A stretch of DNA of 46,623 nt from an uncultured Oscillospiraceae bacterium (GTDB lineage: Bacteria > Bacillota > Clostridia > Oscillospirales > Oscillospiraceae), in contig CAJUCA010000022.1 of the NCBI GenBank assembly GCA_910585265.1, forward strand, positions 1-46,623, written 5' to 3'. The number at the start of each line of letters is the position of its first letter. The first letter of the stretch is position 1. Below, one piece after another: positions 40,029-46,623 of the stretch. The notes below the pieces were generated by a model that saw nothing but the letters and a program-made list of their open reading frames with translations, was not told where the DNA came from and searched no databases. A program made the translations under genes and the position numbers.

Positions 40029-40573
40029 CTCCTCGACAAAAAAAGCTGTACTTTTCCCCCAGGGTGTGATATACTGCCTAAAATGATTCCTCTCCAGCCA
40101 ATGGGGCCCCCGCAAAGCCGCCCTCCAGGCTTTGTGGGGAGAGGAGAAGCAAGGGAGCGGGCGCAGTTTTCGCCGAAGGCGGAAACGGAGCCGAGCGGAC
40201 TTTGCTTCGACGACGGCGTATCCCGCTGGTGTCAGCGGTGTTTGATAGGCACAGTTCAGCATAGGCATCAGCGCGGGGCCGGACGGCCCGGACGCGCCCC
40301 CCGGCGAGACAGGGCCGCAGGGGGCGGGCCGGGGCGCAGTCCGCCGCCCGCGCGGGACAGGCGCGGCCTCCCGCCGCCGGTCCTTTGTCATGCCCATGCT
40401 CCTTTGCCATCTACATAGGAACAGTCCGGCGGGACCTTCACCGCCTGCGTCCACAGCCTCCCATGCCGTCCGCGGTCTTTCCCGCCGGCGGCTCCGGCCG
40501 GGCACGCAGGCTCCAGGCCCGCCTGTGGTTCCTTGCGCAAAAAAACTTTACCCAAACATATGAAGGAGTATTT
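40029..40573. other. 545-bp intergenic region with repeats
   Basis: No credible gene. Contents in order: a possible promoter -10 (TATACT at about 40070), a CCCCGCAAAGCC/GGCTTTGTGGGG hairpin (about 40107-40138), the two-stem hairpin element at 40146-40208, then about 300 bp of very GC-rich sequence with CCGCC/GGCGG runs up to the RNase J ribosome site. Open frames in it have unusual Arg/Pro/Ala composition. If the promoter is real, RNase J mRNA carries a leader of about 500 nt, which could allow RNase J autoregulation (inference). Confidence 0.55.
40146..40208. repeat. Two-stem hairpin element, copy 2
   Basis: Outer arms GAAGCAA / TTGCTTC and an inner 8-bp stem TTTTCGCC-GAA-GGCGGAAA. The inner region GCGCAGTTTTCGCCGAAGG lines up with GTGCAGTTTTCGGCGCAGC of the element at 11373-11433. 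The inner stem bases differ in a pair-preserving way (GGC..GCC versus GCC..GGC). Confidence 0.7.
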
Positions 40574-42235
40574 ATGGCAGAAAAACTGAAAATCATTTCC
40601 CTGGGCGGTCTCAACGAGATCGGCAAGAACCTCACCGTCTACGAGTACGGCGGCGACATGATCGTGGTGGACGTGGGCATGGGCTTCCCCGACAACGATA
40701 TGTACGGCATCGACGTGGTCATTCCCGACTTCACCTATCTCATCCAGAACCGGGACCGTATCCGGGCCATCTTCATCACCCACGGCCACGAGGACCACAT
40801 CGGGGCCATCCCCTACCTGATGCGGGACGTAAACGCCCCCATCTACGCCACCCGTATGTCCGCCGGGCTGATCAAGCTGAAGCTGGACGAGCACCGCCTG
40901 TCCGACAAGGTGAAGCTCATCACCTGCGAGGCGGGGGAGACAGTGAAGGCGGGCAGGTTCAGCGTGGAGTTCATCCACATCAACCACTCCATCGCCGACG
41001 CGGTGGCCTTCGCCATCCGCACCCCCCTGGGCGTGTGCCTCCACACCGGGGACTTCAAGATCGACCCCACCCCCATCCAGGGGGGCATGGCCGACCTCAC
41101 CCGGCTGGGCGAGCTGGGCAACGAGGGGGTGCTGGCCCTGCTGTGCGACTCCACCAACGTGGAACGCCCCGGCTTCACCAAGAGCGAGCGGAGCGTGGGG
41201 GCCTCCTTTGAAACCCTGTTCCGGGGCTGCGAGGAGCGGATCATCATCACCACCTTCGCCTCCAACATCGACCGGATCCAGCAGATCATCAACGTGGCCG
41301 CCAAGTACGGCCGGAAGGTGGCCGTCACCGGGCGGAGCATGGAGAACGCCATGAAGGTGTCCACCGAGCTGGGCTATATGAACATACCCGCCGGGACGGT
41401 GGTGGATCTGGCCCAGATCAAGACCCTGCCCAAAAACAAGGTCTGCATCATCAGCACCGGCAGCCAGGGCGAGACCATGTCCGCCCTCACCCGGATGGCT
41501 TTCAACACCCACCGCCAGGTGGACATTCAGCCCGGCGACCGGGTGATCATCTCCGCCTCCGCCATCCCCGGCAATGAGGACTCCGTGGGCAACGTGATCA
41601 ACGAGCTGTACCGCCGGGAGGCCGAGGTGGTCAACGAGCGGGAGCTGCCCCTCCACGTGTCCGGCCACGCCTGCCAGGACGAGCTGAAGATCATGCACGC
41701 CCTGGTGCGGCCCAAGTTCTTCATCCCCGTCCACGGGGAGCAGCGGCACCTGAAAACCCACGCCCGGCTGGCCCGGGACGTGATGGGCATGGACCCCCGG
41801 AATATTGTGATCAGCGACGTGGGCCGGGTCATCGAGCTCACCCGGGACAGCGTGAAGATCAACGGCACGGTGCCCGCGGGCAAGGTGTTTGTGGACGGCT
41901 ACGGCGTGGGCGACGTGGGGGCGGTGGTGCTCCGGGACCGCCAGCACCTGGCCCAGGACGGCATGATCGTGGTGGTGGTGTCCATGTCCGGGGAGGACGG
42001 CTCGGTGATCTCCGGGCCGGATATCATCACCCGGGGCTTCGTCTACGTGAAGGAGTCGGAGGAGCTGATGGAGGAGCTGCGGCAGGTGGCGGTGGACGCC
42101 CTGGACCGCTGCCAGGAGCGGCGCATCCGGGACTGGGCCACCATCAAGTCGGAGATGAAGGGCATCCTGTCCAATTACCTCTACAAAAAGACGAAACGAA
42201 ATCCCATGATACTGCCTGTTATCATGGAGGTGTGA
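40574..42235 (+). CDS. rnj: Ribonuclease J
   Basis: 553 residues, normal for RNase J1/J2. Beta-lactamase/beta-CASP layout: metal motif THGHEDHIGAIPY (about 69-81), further ligands in HINHSIADA and LHTGDFKID, beta-CASP motif TGRSMENAMK, STGSQGE, SGHACQDEL and HGEQRHLKTHA, and a C-terminal domain. It has 5'-3' exonuclease and endonuclease activity and leads mRNA decay and rRNA maturation in Firmicutes. ATG 40574 follows GAAGGAG; the longer frame upstream lies in repeats. Ends at a shared terminator. Confidence 0.97.
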   Translation: MAEKLKIISLGGLNEIGKNLTVYEYGGDMIVVDVGMGFPDNDMYGIDVVIPDFTYLIQNRDRIRAIFITHGHEDHIGAIPYLMRDVNAPIYATRMSAGLIKLKLDEHRLSDKVKLITCEAGETVKAGRFSVEFIHINHSIADAVAFAIRTPLGVCLHTGDFKIDPTPIQGGMADLTRLGELGNEGVLALLCDSTNVERPGFTKSERSVGASFETLFRGCEERIIITTFASNIDRIQQIINVAAKYGRKVAVTGRSMENAMKVSTELGYMNIPAGTVVDLAQIKTLPKNKVCIISTGSQGETMSALTRMAFNTHRQVDIQPGDRVIISASAIPGNEDSVGNVINELYRREAEVVNERELPLHVSGHACQDELKIMHALVRPKFFIPVHGEQRHLKTHARLARDVMGMDPRNIVISDVGRVIELTRDSVKINGTVPAGKVFVDGYGVGDVGAVVLRDRQHLAQDGMIVVVVSMSGEDGSVISGPDIITRGFVYVKESEELMEELRQVAVDALDRCQERRIRDWATIKSEMKGILSNYLYKKTKRNPMILPVIMEV

Positions 42236-42246
42236 TGGATACGGTA

Positions 42247-42275
42247 AAACGCCGGGGCCTGCGGCCCCGGCGTTT
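42247..42275 (+). terminator. Bidirectional terminator rnj / acetyltransferase
   Basis: AAACGCCGGGGCC and GGCCCCGGCGTTT with a 3-nt loop. It lies between two convergent genes, 11 bp after rnj and 4 bp after the acetyltransferase stop. Confidence 0.85.
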
Positions 42276-42279
42276 CGTC

Positions 42280-42684
42280 TTATGCCAGCTCCTTCAACAG
42301 AATGATTTCCAGCGGCTCGCCGGGCAGCAGCAGGGAGCCGCAGTCCAGATAGCCGTTTTTCCGGTAGAAAAACTGCGCCCCCTCGCTGGACAGGGTGGAG
42401 GTCAGCACCCGCCGGTGTCCGAGCCTGGACATTTCCTCCTCCCAGCGGCGGAGCAGCTGCGTGCCGCGGCCCTGTCCCCGGTGCCCCTCCAGAAGGTACA
42501 GCATATTTAGAAAGGGGATTTCGTCCCAGAACAGGCTGAACCGCAGCCAGCCTGCCAGGGCGTCCTGTTCCAGCATCACCAGCACCCTTTGGGCGGCAAT
42601 GCCGCGCGCCAATTCGTCCCCGCTGATGTGGCGCTCGTGTTCCCGGAGCGTGGCAAGGTCACTTTGCGCGGCATAGCGGATCAT
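42280..42684 (-). CDS. GNAT-family N-acetyltransferase (small)
   Basis: 134 residues. MIRYAAQSDLATLREHERHI is a typical GNAT start; the acetyl-CoA loop is GHRGQGRGTQLLRRWEEEM, followed by FFYRKNGYLDCGSLLLPGEP. Substrate unknown. ATG 42684 is chosen because homology begins there and AGGGGA lies 9 bp upstream; a longer open frame runs into the pcrA promoter. Divergent from pcrA. Confidence 0.88.
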   Translation of the reverse strand: MIRYAAQSDLATLREHERHISGDELARGIAAQRVLVMLEQDALAGWLRFSLFWDEIPFLNMLYLLEGHRGQGRGTQLLRRWEEEMSRLGHRRVLTSTLSSEGAQFFYRKNGYLDCGSLLLPGEPLEIILLKELA

Positions 42685-42784
42685 GGCTCCATTTCCCCTG
42701 TATTCTGCGTCTGGTGCTTTGACTATACCACACCGCCCCACGGCTTGGCAATGGAAGGCCCCTGTACTTTTTTCCAAAACTCTG

Positions 42785-42790
42785 TTATAA
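42785..42790 (+). promoter_or_regulatory. Extended -10 of pcrA
   Basis: TGTTATAAT (TG-n-TATAAT) 32 bp before the ATG, with a T-rich stretch but no clear -35. Confidence 0.55.
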
Positions 42791-42821
42791 TGTTGGTACT
42801 TGACGAAAAGGATGGATTTGA

Positions 42822-45305
42822 ATGCTGACACCAGAGCAGGAGCTGGAATTCTGCCGCCTCCGCCGGGAGATCATCGGCTTAAACTATCAAACCCTCAACT
42901 CCGAACAGCGCAGGGCGGTGCTGGCCACGGAGGGCCCCCTGCTGCTGCTGGCGGGGGCGGGGTCGGGGAAAACCACCGTGCTGATCCACCGGGTGGCCAA
43001 CCTGATCCGCTACGGCCGGGGCTCGGACAGCGATGAGGTGCCGGACTGGGCCACCGAGGCCGATCTGGACTTCCTCCGGGCCTGCGCCGCAAGCCCTGAC
43101 AAGGGAAAACGCCTGCAAGCCGACCGCCTGTGCGCCCTGGACCCCGCCGCCCCCTGGTCCATCATCGCCATCACCTTCACCAACAAGGCCGCCGGGGAGC
43201 TGAAGGACCGGCTGGAGAAGCTGCTGGGCCCGTCCGCCCGGGACGTGTGGGCGTCCACCTTCCACTCCGCCTGCACCCGCATCCTCCGCCGGGACATCGA
43301 GAAGCTGGGCTTCCCCTCCTCCTTCACCATCTACGACACCGACGACTCCCAGCGGGTGATGAAGGACTGCCTCAAGGAGCTGGGCTTTGATGACAAGCAG
43401 TTCCCCCCCCGCTCGGTGCTGGGCACCATCTCCGCCGCCAAGGACAAGCTGCGGCTGTCCAAGGACTTTTTGGCGGACGCGGAGTCCTCCGGCGACTTCC
43501 GGCTGACGAAAATCGCCCGGCTTTACGCCGCCTACGAAAAGCGTCTGTGGGAGGCGGGGGCGTTGGATTTCGACGACATCATCCTCCATACCGTCCGGCT
43601 GTTCCAGCAGCACAAGGACGTTCTGGCATATTACCAGAAAAAATTCCGCTACGTATTGATTGACGAGTACCAGGACACCAACAACCTCCAGTACCTGCTG
43701 GCCTCCCTGCTGGCGGGGGGGCACGAAAACATCTGCGTGGTGGGGGACGACGACCAGTCCATCTACCGCTTCCGGGGGGCCACCATTGAAAACATCCTCT
43801 CCTTCGAGGATCAGTACAAGAACTGCCGCACCATCCGCCTGGAGCAGAACTACCGCTCCACCAAGAATATCCTGGACGCCGCCAACGCCGTCATCCGCCA
43901 CAACCAGGGCCGGAAGGGGAAGGAGCTGTGGACGGCGGGGGCGGCGGGGGAAAAGGTCTCCCTCTACACCGCCATGAACGAGAACGACGAGGCCCGGTAC
44001 GTGGCGGACAAGCTCATGGGGGATTTCCGGGACGGGGTGAAGTGGAACACCCACGCCATCCTCTACCGGATGAACGCCCAGTCCAACCAGCTGGAGGTGG
44101 CCTTCAAGCGCAGCGGCATCCCCTATAAGATCATCGGCGGCACCCGGTTCTTCGACCGGGCGGAGGTGAAGGATATGCTGTCCTACCTGTGCGCCGTCCA
44201 CAACCACGCCGATGATCTGCGGCTCACCCGGATCATCAACAACCCGCCCCGGGGCATCGGCCCCGCCACGGTGGAAAAGGCCCGGGCCATCGCCGCCCGG
44301 GAGGGGCTGCCCCTGTGGGACGTGATCGCCCGCGCCGGGGACTACCCCGAGCTGCAAAAGGCGGCCAACAAGCTGGGGGCCTTCGTCTCCCTCCTGGACG
44401 GCCTGACGGAGCTGTCCCGCACCATGGATCTGGTGAACTTCTACGAGGAGGTGGTGGCCCGCACCGGCTACGCCGCCATGCTCCAGGCCAAGCACGACAT
44501 TGAGAGCCGATCCCGGCTGGAAAACGTCCGGGAGCTGCTGACCTCCATCAACAGCTACCTGGAAAACGCCGACGGGGACCCCTCCCTGGCGGGCTTCCTG
44601 GACGAGATCGCCCTGTATACCGACCTGGACAGCCACGACCCCAGCGAGGACGCGGTGGTGATGATGACCATGCACTCCGCCAAGGGGCTGGAGTTCCCCA
44701 CGGTGTTCGTGGTGGGCATGGAGGAGGGCATCTTCCCCGGCCTGCGGGCCATCGGCGAGGCGGAGGAGATGGAGGAGGAGCGGCGGCTGTGCTACGTGGC
44801 CCTCACCCGGGCCAAGGAGCGGCTGTTCCTCACCTGCGCCGGGCAGCGGATGCTGTTCGGACGCACCAGCACCAACCGTCCCTCCCGGTTCGCCGGGGAG
44901 ATCCCGGGGTCGCTGCTGGAGCAGTCGGGCCGCTCCTACCTGGACCCCGCCCCCGCCGGAGAGGACTGGGACTTCGACCAGACCCGCCCCGCCGTCTCCA
45001 CCTACCGGGAGCCTTACCGCCAGGGGGCCGGAAGCTACGGCGGCGGGCAACGCCCCGCCTACGCCCCCGGACGGCCCCAGCGGGACAAGCCCCGGCCCTC
45101 CTTCCAGCCGGCGGTGTCCCAGCCCTCCACCGCCCTGCCGGAGTACCGGAAGGGGGATATGCTGGAGCACAAGGCCTTTGGACGGGGGATGGTGCTGTCC
45201 GCCCAGAGGGTGGGGGGCGACACCCTGCTGGAGATCGCCTTCGACGGGGTGGGCACCAAGCGGCTCATGCTGAAATTCACCGCCCAGCTTATGAAGAAGC
45301 TCTAA
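42822..45305 (+). CDS. pcrA: UvrD/PcrA-type ATP-dependent DNA helicase
   Basis: 827 residues of superfamily 1A helicase. Motifs in order: Q-motif LNSEQRRAV, Walker A AGAGSGKTTVL (about 44-54), Ia FTNKAAGELKDRL, II DEYQDTNN near 280, III GDDDQSIYRFRGA, IV NYRSTKNIL, V TMHSAKGLEFPTVFVVG and VI CYVALTRAKERL. The C-terminal KGDMLEHKAFGRGMVL is the Tudor-like fold that binds RNA polymerase in PcrA. Acts 3'-5' in repair, replication restart and removal of RecA or stalled polymerase. An insert DEVPDWATEADLDFLRACAA in domain 1A is longer than in B. subtilis PcrA. The TAA stop is the left target duplication of a MITE. Confidence 0.97.
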   Translation: MLTPEQELEFCRLRREIIGLNYQTLNSEQRRAVLATEGPLLLLAGAGSGKTTVLIHRVANLIRYGRGSDSDEVPDWATEADLDFLRACAASPDKGKRLQADRLCALDPAAPWSIIAITFTNKAAGELKDRLEKLLGPSARDVWASTFHSACTRILRRDIEKLGFPSSFTIYDTDDSQRVMKDCLKELGFDDKQFPPRSVLGTISAAKDKLRLSKDFLADAESSGDFRLTKIARLYAAYEKRLWEAGALDFDDIILHTVRLFQQHKDVLAYYQKKFRYVLIDEYQDTNNLQYLLASLLAGGHENICVVGDDDQSIYRFRGATIENILSFEDQYKNCRTIRLEQNYRSTKNILDAANAVIRHNQGRKGKELWTAGAAGEKVSLYTAMNENDEARYVADKLMGDFRDGVKWNTHAILYRMNAQSNQLEVAFKRSGIPYKIIGGTRFFDRAEVKDMLSYLCAVHNHADDLRLTRIINNPPRGIGPATVEKARAIAAREGLPLWDVIARAGDYPELQKAANKLGAFVSLLDGLTELSRTMDLVNFYEEVVARTGYAAMLQAKHDIESRSRLENVRELLTSINSYLENADGDPSLAGFLDEIALYTDLDSHDPSEDAVVMMTMHSAKGLEFPTVFVVGMEEGIFPGLRAIGEAEEMEEERRLCYVALTRAKERLFLTCAGQRMLFGRTSTNRPSRFAGEIPGSLLEQSGRSYLDPAPAGEDWDFDQTRPAVSTYREPYRQGAGSYGGGQRPAYAPGRPQRDKPRPSFQPAVSQPSTALPEYRKGDMLEHKAFGRGMVLSAQRVGGDTLLEIAFDGVGTKRLMLKFTAQLMKKL

Positions 45306-45469
45306 GAGCCTGTTTAAAATCTGGCGGAATGCCAGACAGGCGCGGATTTTTTCGCTGGGCAAGGCGATTTGACGCAGGAATACTTTGTGTATTTCAAGTC
45401 AAGTCAACGCGGCCCAGCGGAAAAAGATGTGCCGGGATGGCGTTTTGACAGATGTTAAACAGGCTCTAA
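45303..45469. mobile_element. MITE copy 2 (161 bp with TAA target duplication)
   Basis: Terminal inverted repeats GAGCCTGTTTAAAATCTG (45306-45323) and CAGATGTTAAACAGGCTC (45449-45466) match at 17 of 18 positions and are flanked by TAA (45303-45305 and 45467-45469). The reverse complement of the interior contains GAAATACACAAAGTATTCC and CGCCTTGCC, as in copy 1, so the two are opposite-orientation members of one family. It sits between the pcrA stop and the ribosome site of the next gene. Non-coding. Confidence 0.9.
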
Positions 45470-45481
45470 GGAGGGATTGCA

Positions 45482-45817
45482 ATGCGAATCGTTGTCAGTG
45501 CGGCGGTCATTCTGTTTGGACTGCTGCATATCATCGCGGCGGCGGCCCAGTTCCAGTCCAAAGACCCCGCCGCCCGGGGCGGTGCCGCTTTGATGGCCTG
45601 CGGCGGCGTGCTGCTCACGTCTTCCGCCATCGCCCACCTTGTCTATAGCGGTTCAGCAGGTTGGATAACCGCGCTGTCCGCCGCGGTGTGCGGCTTTCTG
45701 CCCATCTGCTTCGCGGCATATTTGAACGGCAGGCGGGCGGGAACGGTCCACGCTTCCCACCATATCATCCGGGGCGGGATCGCCGCACTGCTTGTGGCCG
45801 GGATCGCCATCTGGTAA
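45482..45817 (+). CDS. Small four-helix membrane protein, unknown function
   Basis: 111 residues with four hydrophobic segments: VVSAAVILFGLLHIIAAAA (4-22), ARGGAALMACGGVLLTSSAI (31-50), WITALSAAVCGFLPICFAAY (61-80) and GGIAALLVAGIAIW (98-111). No signal peptide or motif I recognise. It starts at ATG 45482 with GGAGGG directly upstream. That ribosome site abuts the right end of MITE copy 2; without the insertion it would overlap the pcrA stop codon, so this was probably the second gene of a pcrA operon. Confidence 0.75.
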   Translation: MRIVVSAAVILFGLLHIIAAAAQFQSKDPAARGGAALMACGGVLLTSSAIAHLVYSGSAGWITALSAAVCGFLPICFAAYLNGRRAGTVHASHHIIRGGIAALLVAGIAIW

Positions 45818-45822
45818 AGGAA

Positions 45823-45853
45823 AGGCGGGGGGACGCCGGACGTCCCCCCGCCT
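45823..45853 (+). terminator. Intrinsic terminator-like hairpin
   Basis: AGGCGGGGGGACG and CGTCCCCCCGCCT form a perfect 13-bp stem with a 5-nt loop, followed by GATTCTGTTT. It lies 6 bp after the small membrane protein gene. Confidence 0.8.
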
Positions 45854-45882
45854 GATTCTGTTTCCGTCCCATGCCCCGCCGT

Positions 45883-46059
45883 ATAGTCAGCACACTTGAA
45901 AATCGGTATACTACCGATTTTCAAAACAGCGGCTGTGCCGCTGTAGGCAAAGCCTGTGCGCTGACTATGAAATCTGACGCAAGGCCGCTTTGCGGCCTGT
46001 GCGGCACTGACGTGCCGCACAAGTGAAAAAGAAGTGTACACTTCTTTTTCACTGCGTCA
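45883..46059. repeat. Pair of cloverleaf-like inverted-repeat structures
   Basis: Two adjacent multi-arm folds. Fold 1 (45883-45968): outer ATAGTCAGC/GCTGACTAT enclosing a 13-bp hairpin (TTGAAAATCGGTA at 45896), an 8-bp hairpin (ACAGCGGC at 45926) and a 4-bp hairpin (AGGC at 45945). Fold 2 (45975-46059): outer TGACGC/GCGTCA enclosing a 7-bp hairpin (AGGCCGC at 45982), an 8-bp hairpin (GTGCGGCA at 45999) and a perfect 32-bp palindrome (46022-46053). Every stem is exact. No coding potential. It occupies most of the gap before the TetR gene. Confidence 0.85.
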
Positions 46060-46118
46060 ATTATAACGGGCGGATACGCCAAACCCACCAGCCCGGTTGG
46101 AAGCGGGCATTCAGCAGG

Positions 46119-46623
46119 TCAGGAAGGAGGAACGCTGTTCTCCTCCAAAATCCGCCGGGTGCCGTGGAAGAACAGCCGCTGCGCCCGCTCCAGCAGCTCC
46201 GCCAGCTCCCCCTTCATCCCCCGGCGCAGCCAGCCCAGGAGGATGCCCAGCAGCATAAACTGGTAGGAGAAGCACAGAAACTCCAGATCCTCCTCCGAGG
46301 GGCTCAGCCCCTCCGCCGCGTCCCGCAGGTAGGCCATGAACAGGTCCCGGGTGGTCTCCATCAGGTACTCCTCCAGGGCGGCGTGGCCCATGGCACTGTA
46401 GATGTGCTGCACCATCCGGGGCCGGGCGGACACGTACTCAAACAGGCGGCGCAGGCCCTCCCTGGCGTGCTCCCCCGGACGCCGCTGGGCCAGCAGCATA
46501 TCCATGTCCCGCTGGAGCACCGCCTTCAGCAGGGCGTAGACGTCGCTGTAGTGGTAATAAAAGGTGTTGCGGCTGATGCCGCATTGGGCCGTGATGGCCT
46601 GCACCGTGATCTGATCCATGGGC
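46119..46623 (-). CDS. TetR/AcrR-family transcriptional regulator, 5' end outside window
   Basis: At least 167 codons, cut by the right edge. The helix-turn-helix reads ITVQAITAQCGISRNTFYYHYSDVYALLKAV, typical of TetR. The C-terminal ligand-binding half (LLAQRRPGEHAREGLRRLFEY, SYQFMLLGILLGWLRRGMKG) resembles the TetR_C_33-like regulators. The ATG at 46619 is internal: about 15-20 residues of helix 1 should precede it, so the true start lies beyond 46623. Its target is unknown; the neighbour it may control is outside the window. Confidence 0.9.
   Translation of the reverse strand, partial: PMDQITVQAITAQCGISRNTFYYHYSDVYALLKAVLQRDMDMLLAQRRPGEHAREGLRRLFEYVSARPRMVQHIYSAMGHAALEEYLMETTRDLFMAYLRDAAEGLSPSEEDLEFLCFSYQFMLLGILLGWLRRGMKGELAELLERAQRLFFHGTRRILEENSVPPS

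Noticed and set aside
40078..40418. Open frames on both strands before rnj
   Set aside because: They cross hairpin repeats and have atypical Arg/Pro composition; no ribosome site.
42879..45362. 827-codon open frame antisense to pcrA
   Set aside because: Same antisense GC artefact; all helicase motifs are on the plus strand.
45883..46059. tRNA-like or tmRNA gene
   Set aside because: The cloverleaf shape lacks the T-loop GTTCGAATC type motif, D-loop sequence and acceptor length.

Overview
The window is GC-rich bacterial DNA, most likely from an anaerobic Clostridia species of the Oscillospiraceae (Flavonifractor/Lawsonibacter/Pseudoflavonifractor-like). This rests on gene content: one-piece pyruvate:ferredoxin oxidoreductase, a two-gene SufBC-type Fe-S system, RNase J, YlmH and DUF896 proteins, a PadR/membrane-protein pair, a YtvI-like AI-2E protein and an arginine deiminase operon with a YfcC-type antiporter. 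It also rests on GC-rich third codon positions, strong AGGAGG ribosome sites and AT-rich TTGACA/TATAAT promoters. No 16S gene is present, so the genus is an inference.

Layout. 1-11.5 kb is an arginine/carbamoyl-phosphate neighbourhood, nearly all on the minus strand. It holds tRNA-Arg(CCG) (cut by the window edge), argS, argR, a regulator with two AraC DNA-binding domains, a YfcC-type antiporter, arcC, arcB, arcA, an AlaX-like protein, pyrB with a PyrI-type zinc tail behind a putative attenuator, and tRNA-Arg(ACG). 11.7-18.3 kb carries the two-gene Suf system under a promoter bracketed by matching palindromes, a divergent proline-rich protein, and pyruvate:ferredoxin oxidoreductase. 18.4-27.8 kb holds two Na/phosphate symporters of the NptA/PhoU type, a hemerythrin-CheX-receiver protein, a kduI + unsaturated glucuronyl hydrolase pair, a zinc-ribbon protein and a PilZ protein. 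28.1-33.7 kb is a mixed block: a lipoprotein, TatD, a cold-shock protein, a frameshifted secreted protein, a PadR pair, two tandem paralogous secreted proteins under a consensus promoter, DUF896 and YlmH. 33.7-46.6 kb contains an acetyltransferase, an ABC exporter divergent from an AEC transporter, a YtvI-like protein, a uridine-kinase-type nucleoside kinase, RNase J, a second acetyltransferase, PcrA helicase, a small membrane protein and a truncated TetR regulator.

How the genes work together. The arc genes take up arginine in exchange for ornithine and turn it into citrulline, then ornithine plus carbamoyl phosphate, then ATP. pyrB uses the same carbamoyl phosphate for pyrimidines, while argS and two tRNA-Arg genes spend arginine on translation. 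Clustered 10-bp direct repeats (TTGTATA-type) occur before argR-argS and before tRNA-Arg(ACG), and may be a shared control signal.

The most unusual content lies between the genes. Two different genes (pyruvate:ferredoxin oxidoreductase and kduI) are each followed by a related GC-rich core and then a second copy of their own 3' end, and every coding difference between the copies is synonymous. There is a two-copy MITE family with 3-bp target duplications, a pair of adjacent cloverleaf-like inverted-repeat structures, and a hairpin family whose inner stem differs by compensatory changes. An eight-unit 7-bp tandem repeat is also present. I see no CRISPR array, prophage, transposase gene or toxin-antitoxin pair.
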